Made by a program: the position numbers and the translations under genes. The notes beneath the pieces are model-generated. The model was given only the letters and a program-made list of their open reading frames with translations. It was not told the DNA's origin and did no database searches. A DNA stretch of 64,000 nucleotides from Streptomyces rimosus subsp. rimosus (lineage in GTDB: Bacteria; Actinomycetota; Actinomycetes; Streptomycetales; Streptomycetaceae), in NCBI RefSeq assembly GCF_000720725.1, contig NZ_JOCQ01000025.1:1-64000 (forward strand). The letters run 5' to 3'. Positions 57,642 through 64,000 of the stretch are shown one piece after another (position 1 is the stretch's first letter; each line of letters begins with the position of its first letter).

Positions 57642-58835
57642 TCAGCCCTTCACGCACACCACCTGCTTGAGCTTGGCCACCACCTCGACCAGGTCCCGCT
57701 GCTGGTCGATGACCTTCTCGATCGGCTTGTACGCGCCCGGGATCTCGTCCACGACGCCGGAGTCCTTACGGCACTCCACGCCCCGCGTCTGCTCTTCCAG
57801 GTCCCGCGTCGAGAAACGCTTCTTCGCGGCGTTGCGGCTCATCTTCCGGCCCGCGCCGTGCGAGGCGGAGTTGAAGGACGCCGGGTTGCCGAGGCCCTTG
57901 ACGATGTACGAACCGGTGCCCATCGAGCCGGGGATGATGCCGTACTCGCCGCTCCCGGCGCGGATCGCGCCCTTGCGGGTAACCAGCAGGTCCATGCCGT
58001 CGTACCGCTCCTCCGCCACGTAGTTGTGGTGGCAGGAGATCACCGGCTCGAACGTCGGCTTCGCCTTCCTGAACTCCTTGCGCACGACGTCCTGGAAGAG
58101 CGCCATCATGATCGCGCGGTTGTGCTTGGCGTACTCCTGCGCCCAGAAGAGGTCGTTGCGGTACGCCGCCATCTGCGGGGTGTCCGCGATGAAGACGGCG
58201 AGGTCGCGGTCGACCAGGCCCTGGTTGTGCGGCAGCTCCCGCGCCCGGCCGATGTGGAAGTCGGCCAGCTCCTTGCCGATGTTGCGGGAGCCGGAGTGCA
58301 GCATGAGCCACACCGAGCCGGTCTCGTCGAGACAGAACTCGATGAAGTGGTTGCCGCCGCCGAGCGAACCCATCTGCTTGACGGCACGGTCCTGCCGGAA
58401 CCTGACCGCTTCCGCGACCCCGTCGAAGCGGCCCCAGAAGTCGTCCCAGCCGCTCGTCGCCAGGCCGTGCAGCCGGCCCGGGTCCACCGGGTCGTCGTGC
58501 ATGGCCCGCCCGACCGGGATGGCCTCCTCGATCTTGGACCGCAGCCGGGACAGGTCGCCGGGGAGGTCATTGGCGGTCAGGGAGGTCTTCACGGCGCTCA
58601 TCCCGCAGCCGATGTCGACACCGACGGCGGCCGGGCAGACCGCTCCGTGCATGGCGATCACCGAGCCGACCGTCGCACCCTTGCCGTAGTGCACGTCCGG
58701 CATCACGGCCAGGCCCTTGATCCATGGCAGGGTGGCCACGTTGTGCAGCTGCTGCATGGCCACGCCTTCGACCGTGGACGGATCCGTCCACATCCGGATC
58801 GGAACCTTCGCTCCGGGCACTTCGGTGTACGACAT
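57642..58835 (-). CDS. rtcB: RNA-splicing ligase RtcB
   Basis: 397-residue RtcB. Metal site GVDIGCGMSAV, the motif GSLGGGNHFIE, HSGSRNIGKE, GSMGTGSYIVKG, and the guanylylated His region SHGAGRKMSRN. It seals RNA with 2',3'-cyclic phosphate or 3'-phosphate ends to 5'-OH ends. ATG 58835 (MSYTEV). The promoter side is unusually AT-rich (TATTTATTG on the coding strand). No archease or RtcA gene is adjacent. Confidence 0.96.
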   Translation of the reverse strand: MSYTEVPGAKVPIRMWTDPSTVEGVAMQQLHNVATLPWIKGLAVMPDVHYGKGATVGSVIAMHGAVCPAAVGVDIGCGMSAVKTSLTANDLPGDLSRLRSKIEEAIPVGRAMHDDPVDPGRLHGLATSGWDDFWGRFDGVAEAVRFRQDRAVKQMGSLGGGNHFIEFCLDETGSVWLMLHSGSRNIGKELADFHIGRARELPHNQGLVDRDLAVFIADTPQMAAYRNDLFWAQEYAKHNRAIMMALFQDVVRKEFRKAKPTFEPVISCHHNYVAEERYDGMDLLVTRKGAIRAGSGEYGIIPGSMGTGSYIVKGLGNPASFNSASHGAGRKMSRNAAKKRFSTRDLEEQTRGVECRKDSGVVDEIPGAYKPIEKVIDQQRDLVEVVAKLKQVVCVKG

Positions 58836-58995
58836 AACTTCCCCATTCCCCCGAAAAACAATAAATAGCAAAAGCCGGACAAGAAGCCTGATCAAGGACA
58901 GGGGACCGGCGTATGCGGCAGAACGTGCGGTAGACATTGTGTCCATCTGCCGTCGGGCCGAGGCAACCAGATTTCCTACGGAAGGAGCCGGTCAG

Positions 58996-59886
58996 GTGCA
59001 GCGAAGGTCGTTCGTACCGGGGGCCGCGCTGGCGACCGCGGCCGCGCTGGCCGCCACGCTCACCTCCTGCACCGGCGGCCCGGGCTCCGGCGGCGGCACC
59101 AGTGACACCAAGGGCGGCGGCACCGCCGCCACCACGCAGTCCGCCGAACCCGGCAAATACCGCACGCTCCCCGAGCCCTGCGGCCTGCCGTCCAAGAACA
59201 CGCTGCGCCGGCTGCTGCCGCCCGGCGGCGGGGAGAGCCCGCAGGACGCCGAGAAGGTCTACGCGGGCACCGCCGACATCACGTACGACACGGACCGGCG
59301 CGTCGGCTGCCGCTGGAAGCGCGAGGCCCCCGACGGCACCCGCCACCTCAGCCTCGACTTCGAGCGGGTGGTCTCCTACGACCCCGCGGTCAGCGACGAC
59401 GACAAGGCGCAGAACGTCTACGCCAAGAAGGAGCTGGCCGCCGAGCTGCCGGGCGGTTCGGGCAGCGCGAAGCCCACCCCCAGCACCGGGGACAAGGGCG
59501 GGGACGGCAAGCACGGCACCGACGGGGACGGCCAGGGCACCGGAAAGGTCACCGCCGGCGGCAAGGCGTCCCCCGCCCCCACGGGCTCCCCGTCCGGCTC
59601 ACCGAGCACGGGCCCGAGTACGGACCCGAGCTCGGCGTCCGGCTCCCCCGTCGCCCCGCGCGTCCTGGACGGCCTCGCCGACGCGGCCTTCCTCAACGAC
59701 AAGCTGATCACCGCGGACAGCGGCGTGCACCGCGACGTGTCGATCGTCTTCCGCTCCTCGAACGTGATCGTGACCATCGCCTACGACCAGTGGTCGGCCG
59801 ACAAGGCGTCCCTGCCGGACAGCAAGGACCTCCAGGACAAGGCCCAGGCACTGGCCCAGGAGCTGGCGGACCGCTTCAACGACTGA
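58996..59886 (+). CDS. lipoprotein, DUF3558-like, copy 1
   Basis: 296 residues with a basic start, a signal region (VPGAALATAAALAATLTSC) and a lipid Cys. A disordered Gly/Ser/Pro tract sits in the middle (about 155-225). Paired Cys (PEPCGLPS and GCRWK) resemble DUF3558-like lipoproteins. GTG with GAAGGAG 8 nt upstream. A paralogue follows 270 bp later. Function unknown. Confidence 0.78.
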   Translation: MQRRSFVPGAALATAAALAATLTSCTGGPGSGGGTSDTKGGGTAATTQSAEPGKYRTLPEPCGLPSKNTLRRLLPPGGGESPQDAEKVYAGTADITYDTDRRVGCRWKREAPDGTRHLSLDFERVVSYDPAVSDDDKAQNVYAKKELAAELPGGSGSAKPTPSTGDKGGDGKHGTDGDGQGTGKVTAGGKASPAPTGSPSGSPSTGPSTDPSSASGSPVAPRVLDGLADAAFLNDKLITADSGVHRDVSIVFRSSNVIVTIAYDQWSADKASLPDSKDLQDKAQALAQELADRFND

Positions 59887-59889
59887 GGC

Positions 59890-59959
59890 GGACCGCTCCG
59901 GCGATCAGCGACCAGGGCGGACCGCTCCAGCGATCAGCCCGGATCGCTTCGACGATCAG
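59890..59959. repeat. three repeats between the lipoprotein genes
   Basis: GGACCGCTCCGGCGATCAG (59890-59908), GGACCGCTCCAGCGATCAG (59919-59937) and GGATCGCTTCGACGATCAG (59941-59959). The first two differ at one base, the third at four. CGATCAG is common to all. They may be protein sites or decayed terminator parts. Confidence 0.75.
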
Positions 59960-60158
59960 TCCGCTTTGTCCGGCGAGTAACGTCACGAATCGCCCTTCGG
60001 CCGCCCTGTGCCGCGTACCGTGTGCCCCCGAGCCCCACGCGCGGCAACGCCGCCACGCGCCCCGAAGGACGTACCGCGTACGGCCCGCGCCCGGACCGTA
60101 CGCGGTGCCCGACGGCGTCCCACCGACGCGCCGAACGACGACGAACAGCGAAGGAACC

Positions 60159-60887
60159 ATGCACCGTTCAGCCAAGCGACTCGCCAGCCTCCTCGCCTGC
60201 GCAGCCGTACCGGTGATGCTCGTCGCCGGCTGCTCCTCCGACGACTCCGGCGACAAGAAGAAGGACCCGGGCAGCAGCGCGGCGCCGAAGAGCAGCTCGC
60301 CGAGCAAGGGCGGCAGCGCCTCGCCCAGCGTCACGCCCGCCAAGATGAAGAAGCTGCCCAACCCCTGCCAGGCCGTGTCCAAGGACACGCTCAAGAAGCT
60401 GGTGCCCAAGACCAAGAACGAGGACGGCGAGCAGGGCAAGTCCTCCGACGCCATGGCCCGCGGCTACTGCGCCTGGAAGAGCTCCGACGAGCAGGGCGTG
60501 GACGGCACCCAGTACCGCTGGCTGGACATCGGCTTCCAGCGCTACGACTCCGACCCGACCCTGGGCACCGGCGAGAAGCGCGCCACCGACTTCTACAAGA
60601 AGCAGGTCGACACGGCCAAGGCCACCCAGGGCGCCAAGAACGTCAAGACCGGCGCGGTCGAGGGCACCGGTGACGAGGCGTCCTGGACCACGTACGACCT
60701 GAAGAAGGAGGACGACGACTTCAAGAACCAGACGGTGATCGCCCGCACCGCGAACGTCGTGGTCACCGTCAACTACAACGGCGCGGGCCTGGCCGGCGCC
60801 GACGCCCCCGACCCCAGCGACCTCCTCAAGCTCGCCGAGTCCGCCACGCAGGAGGCCGTCACCTCGGTCGCCAAGGCCAACCAGTAG
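60159..60887 (+). CDS. lipoprotein, DUF3558-like, copy 2
   Basis: 242 residues. Signal LASLLACAAVPVMLVAGC with lipobox Cys, a Lys/Ser linker, then NPCQAVSKDTLKKLV and YCAWKSS with paired Cys, as in the first copy. The end VVTVNYNGAGLAGAD resembles VIVTIAYDQWS of the first. ATG with AAGGAA upstream. The two look like an old duplication. Confidence 0.8.
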   Translation: MHRSAKRLASLLACAAVPVMLVAGCSSDDSGDKKKDPGSSAAPKSSSPSKGGSASPSVTPAKMKKLPNPCQAVSKDTLKKLVPKTKNEDGEQGKSSDAMARGYCAWKSSDEQGVDGTQYRWLDIGFQRYDSDPTLGTGEKRATDFYKKQVDTAKATQGAKNVKTGAVEGTGDEASWTTYDLKKEDDDFKNQTVIARTANVVVTVNYNGAGLAGADAPDPSDLLKLAESATQEAVTSVAKANQ

Positions 60888-60973
60888 CGCGACGAACCCT
60901 CCCCGGTCCCGGGCAGACGGGTGTGCCAGGCTAAGCCGCCACAGTCAGCCGAATGACCGGGGAGGGATCGCGG

Positions 60974-62419
60974 GTGCCCGCGACACACGCGACGCGCTTG
61001 AGCCGTACCCACCGCATCCTGATCGGCGTGGTCGTCGCCGGCGCGGTCCTCATCGCGGCGATCGGCTTCGCCGGCTCCTACACGGCCGTCCGCGACCTCG
61101 CACAACGCAAAGGTTTCGGCGCCTTCTCCGCGGTCTTCCCCATCGGCATCGACGCGGGGATCGTGGTCCTGCTGGCCCTGGACCTCCTGCTGACCTGGAC
61201 CCGCATCCCCTTCCCGCTGCTGCGCCAGACCGCCTGGCTGCTCACCGCCGCCACCATCGCCTTCAACGGCGCGGCGGCCTGGCCGGACCCGCTCGGCGTC
61301 GGCATGCACGCGGTCATCCCGGTGCTCTTCGTGGTCGCCGTCGAGGCCGCCCGGCACGCCGTCGGCCGGATCGCGGACCTGACCGCCGACAAGCACATGG
61401 AAGGCGTCCGGCTCGCCCGCTGGCTGCTGGCGTTCCCGTCCACCTTCCGGCTCTGGCGCCGGATGAAGCTGTGGGAGCTGCGCTCGTACGACGAGGTGAT
61501 CAAGCTGGAGCAGGACCGGCTGGTCTACCGGACGCGGCTGCGGGCCCGGTACGGGCGGGCCTGGCGGCGTCGGGCGCCGGTCGAGGCGCTGATGCCGCTG
61601 CGGCTGGCGCGGTACGGGGTGCCGCTGGCGGAGACGGGTGCGGCGGGGCTCGCGGCGGCGGGGATATCCGTGCCGGTGCCCGCCGCCGTACGGGAAGCGC
61701 GGGACGTGAGGGACGCGGGGGACGCGGGGGACGCGGGGGCGCAGGCTCCCGCGGCCGTCGGCGACGCGGGTACGCGGACTCCCGCCGCCCTTGCGGAAGC
61801 GCCCGCGCCCGCCCCGGGAGCCCCGGCCGCGCCCGAGCCGCCGGTACCCGACCAGCCGCCCGTCCTCGACCGGCCGCCGGCTCCGGGGGCCGCACCGGAG
61901 CCCGCACCGGAACCGGAAGCGGCGCGGGGCCCGGAACCGGAACCGGACCCACACCCCGCTCCCGCCCCGGCCCCCGACGACACCCCCACCGAGCACCCGC
62001 CCCACGACTCCCGCCTCACCGTCCCCGTCGGCCCCGGCCGCAAACGGCCGCTCGGCGGGACCGCCGGGCCGCTGCCCGTTCCCGAGCCGCGCACCGCCCC
62101 GGCGGAACCCGAGCCCGTACCCGAGCCGGAGCCCAGCCCCGAGCCCGAACCGGCAGAACCCGCACCCGACGGCCCCGCCGCCACCGCCCTCCCCGACGAC
62201 ATCCCCCGCGAAGAGGCCTACTACGGCGCCTTCCGCCAGTACGTCGCCGAGAAGAACGACTTCCCCGATCCCCGGCAGTTCGCCCGCTACCTCCAGACCG
62301 TCTACGGCGTCACCGGCCGCGAGGGCGGCCCGCTCAGTGAGAACTACCTGCGGACGTTCGTGCGCGATTTCCGCCAGCGTTTCCGGGAGGAGATGGAGAC
62401 CGCCGAGCACATCCCGTAG
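60974..62419 (+). CDS. DUF2637 (SpdB-like) membrane protein
   Basis: 481 residues. The first 150 have four membrane segments in the DUF2637 pattern (TAVRDLAQRKGFGAFSAVFP, IGIDAGIVVLLALDLLLTW). A long Pro/Glu/Ala repeat linker (about 240-410) follows, then a conserved helical end (EEAYYGAFRQYVAEKND ... FVRDFRQRFREEM). DUF2637 proteins relate to SpdB plasmid-spread proteins, but no transfer gene is nearby. GTG 60974 with GGGGAGGG is preferred to ATG 60953. Confidence 0.87.
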   Translation: MPATHATRLSRTHRILIGVVVAGAVLIAAIGFAGSYTAVRDLAQRKGFGAFSAVFPIGIDAGIVVLLALDLLLTWTRIPFPLLRQTAWLLTAATIAFNGAAAWPDPLGVGMHAVIPVLFVVAVEAARHAVGRIADLTADKHMEGVRLARWLLAFPSTFRLWRRMKLWELRSYDEVIKLEQDRLVYRTRLRARYGRAWRRRAPVEALMPLRLARYGVPLAETGAAGLAAAGISVPVPAAVREARDVRDAGDAGDAGAQAPAAVGDAGTRTPAALAEAPAPAPGAPAAPEPPVPDQPPVLDRPPAPGAAPEPAPEPEAARGPEPEPDPHPAPAPAPDDTPTEHPPHDSRLTVPVGPGRKRPLGGTAGPLPVPEPRTAPAEPEPVPEPEPSPEPEPAEPAPDGPAATALPDDIPREEAYYGAFRQYVAEKNDFPDPRQFARYLQTVYGVTGREGGPLSENYLRTFVRDFRQRFREEMETAEHIP

Positions 62420-62479
62420 GAATTCCCGGAGACCCCGGAGACGACCCCGGAACCCCCGGAGTCCCCGAACGGCCCCGGA

Positions 62480-64000
62480 TCAAGGGCGCCGCAGGGGTCG
62501 GCGCCCCGGGGGCTGGTCCGGTTCGGGGCGGGCGGCCAGTTCGGGGATGTCGCGTTTCTGGGGGCTCTTGTCGGAGACGGTGAGCGGTTCGCCGTAGTGC
62601 CTTATCTCCAGCGGCGCCCCTTCGGCCAGCGTGTACGTCGCGACCGTGCCGGTGATCTCCACGCGCAGCCGCCGCCCGAGCACCTGTACCGAGAACGCCA
62701 TGCGGCTGAGCTTCTCCGGGAGGCGCGGCGCGAAGGACAGTGACCGGCCGCTGTGCCGCATGCCGCCGAACCCGGCGACGAGGGCGATCCACGTGCCGGC
62801 GAGCGACGCGGTGTGCAGGCCGTCGCGGGTGTTGTTCTCCAGGTCCTGGAGGTCCATCAGGGCCGCTTCGCCCAAGTAGTCGTAGGCCAGGCGCAGATGG
62901 CCCACCTCGGCGGCCACGACGGCCTGGCAGCAGGCGGACAGGGACGAGTCGCGGACGGTCAGCGGCTCGTAGTACGCGAAGTTGCGCGCCTTGTGGTCCG
63001 CGTCGAAGCAGTCGTCGCGCTTGTACATGGCGAGGACGAGGTCCGCCTGCTTGATGACCTGTTTGCGGTAGAGGTCGAAGTAGGGGAAGTGCAGCATGAG
63101 GGGGTACTGGTCGGGGCGCGTGCCGGCGAAGTCCCAGACCTGGTGGGTGGTGAAGCCGGCCGACTGCTCGTGCACCCGCAGGGTTTTGTTGTACGGCACG
63201 GCCACCGCTTCCGCCGCGTCCCGCCACGCCGCGCTCTCCTCGTCGTCCACGCCCAGCGCGCGGGCCTCCTGGGGGTGGCGTTCGACCACGTCGGCGGCGG
63301 CTCGCAGGTTCGCCTGGGCCATCAGGTTGGTGTAGACGTTGTCGTCCGCGACGGCGCTGTATTCGTCGGGGCCGGTGACGCCGTCGATGTGGAACGTGCC
63401 GTGGTGGTCGTGCTGGCCGAGCGAGTGCCACAGCCGGGCCGTCTCCACCAGGATCGGTACGGCGGTCTCCCGCTCGAACTCCTCGTCGCCGGTGGCGCAC
63501 ACGTACCGTACGACCGCGTCCGCGATGTCGGCGTTGACGTGGAAGGCGGCCGTACCGGCCGGCCAGTACGCGGAGCACTCCGAGCCCTCGATCGTCCGCC
63601 ACGGGAACGCCGCGCCGCGCAGGCCGAGTTGGGCCGCCCGGTCGCAGGCGGCGGGCAGGGTGTCCTGCCGCCAGCGCAGCGCTTCGGCGACGGCGTTCGG
63701 CGAGGTGTACGTGAGCATCGGCAGGACGAAGGTCTCGCTGTCCCAGAAGGTGTGGCCGTCGTAGCCGGAGCCGGTCAGGCCCTTCGCCGGGATGGCGCGC
63801 TGCTCGGCCCGCGCGCCCGCCTGGAGCACGTGGAAGAGCGCGAAGCGCACCGCCTGCTGGATCTCCGCGTCGCCGTCCACCTCGACGTCCGCGCGGCTCC
63901 AGAAGTCGTCCAGGTACGCGCGCTGCTGGTCGACCAGGCCCTGCCAGCCGGTGCTGCGGGCCCCGGCGAGCGCCGCGTCCACCTGGTCGCGTACGGCGGG
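62480..64000 (-). CDS. glycoside hydrolase family 65 phosphorylase, 3' part
   Basis: Open to the window edge, so the start lies beyond 64000. The visible 500 residues show the GH65 catalytic region: GYDGHTFWDSETFVLPML, EGSECSAYWPAGTAAFHVNA (shown in part), the acid Glu in GPDEYSAVADDNVYTN, and phosphate-loop segments. Members cleave trehalose, maltose or kojibiose with phosphate. A C-terminal beta-sandwich end and a short Pro-rich tail close the protein. Confidence 0.92.
   Translation of the reverse strand, partial: PAVRDQVDAALAGARSTGWQGLVDQQRAYLDDFWSRADVEVDGDAEIQQAVRFALFHVLQAGARAEQRAIPAKGLTGSGYDGHTFWDSETFVLPMLTYTSPNAVAEALRWRQDTLPAACDRAAQLGLRGAAFPWRTIEGSECSAYWPAGTAAFHVNADIADAVVRYVCATGDEEFERETAVPILVETARLWHSLGQHDHHGTFHIDGVTGPDEYSAVADDNVYTNLMAQANLRAAADVVERHPQEARALGVDDEESAAWRDAAEAVAVPYNKTLRVHEQSAGFTTHQVWDFAGTRPDQYPLMLHFPYFDLYRKQVIKQADLVLAMYKRDDCFDADHKARNFAYYEPLTVRDSSLSACCQAVVAAEVGHLRLAYDYLGEAALMDLQDLENNTRDGLHTASLAGTWIALVAGFGGMRHSGRSLSFAPRLPEKLSRMAFSVQVLGRRLRVEITGTVATYTLAEGAPLEIRHYGEPLTVSDKSPQKRDIPELAARPEPDQPPGRRPLRRP

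Noticed and set aside
1..64000. tRNA or rRNA genes
   Set aside because: I looked for the conserved T-loop and rRNA signatures and saw none; a tRNA scan would settle this.

Overview
The window comes from a high-GC actinomycete, almost certainly Streptomyces or a close relative. The evidence is the very GC-rich coding style with many GTG starts, the futalosine (mqn) route to menaquinone, and families that are typical of streptomycetes: DUF418, DUF4229, DUF3558-like, DUF2637 and RNHCP proteins, NsdA-like TPR regulators and HVDLCR-type leader peptides. Most of it reads as ordinary chromosomal core, with short accessory insertions. I saw no tRNA, rRNA or CRISPR array.

Layout. 1-6.2 kb: end of a putative helix-turn-helix protein, a DUF418 membrane protein, a geranylgeranyl-reductase-type flavoprotein, an acetyltransferase, menG and two tandem Uma2 genes. 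6.3-13.4 kb: mqnC coupled to a small imidazolonepropionase-like protein, a membrane Ser/Thr kinase, a secreted esterase, mqnA and cspA with a structured leader. 13.7-22.8 kb: AraC regulator, secreted lipase, acyl-CoA ligase and MaoC-like protein sharing a promoter with a TetR-type operator, the TetR gene, an alpha/beta hydrolase and a lone large serine recombinase. 22.9-32.4 kb: dicarboxylate/amino-acid symporter with leader peptide, DUF4229, GNAT, mqnE, Lrp regulator, a 45-residue basic protein, ubiX, rhomboid protease, DUF4870, mqnP and mqnL. 32.4-35.6 kb: PLDc_N protein, overlapping deaminase/oxygenase pair, DUF4291, SRPBCC.

35.7-39.5 kb is a small genomic island. It is bounded by a 36-bp direct repeat (33/36 identical) of the 3' end of ccsB, including the stop codon. 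It carries a TTG-started membrane peptide, a short ORF overlapping a hypothetical gene, an NsdA-like TPR regulator and an aminoglycoside-phosphotransferase-fold protein. I found no recombinase inside it, so it looks like a decayed or minimal integrated element.

39.5-47.5 kb holds the system II cytochrome c maturation operon (resA-ccdA-resB-ccsB), a polysaccharide-deacetylase-like lipoprotein, a histidine phosphatase and hemL. With the menaquinone genes this makes the window rich in respiratory functions. 47.8-56.4 kb is mixed: serine hydrolase, STAS, SDRs, cupin, a TetR/flavin-monooxygenase pair with three identical-type operators, an AAA ATPase and YnfA. 56.7-64 kb has two RNHCP zinc proteins facing rtcB, two Cys-rich lipoproteins, a DUF2637 membrane protein and the 3' part of a GH65 phosphorylase.

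Functional reading. MqnA, MqnC, MqnE, UbiX, MqnP, MqnL, MenG and the reductase cover most of menaquinone synthesis; MqnB and MqnD are not in the window. The less expected items are the ccsB island, the RNHCP-RNHCP/RtcB neighbourhood, a kinase stop codon lying inside a 33-bp repeat that reads on into mqnC, and several structured leaders and operators.
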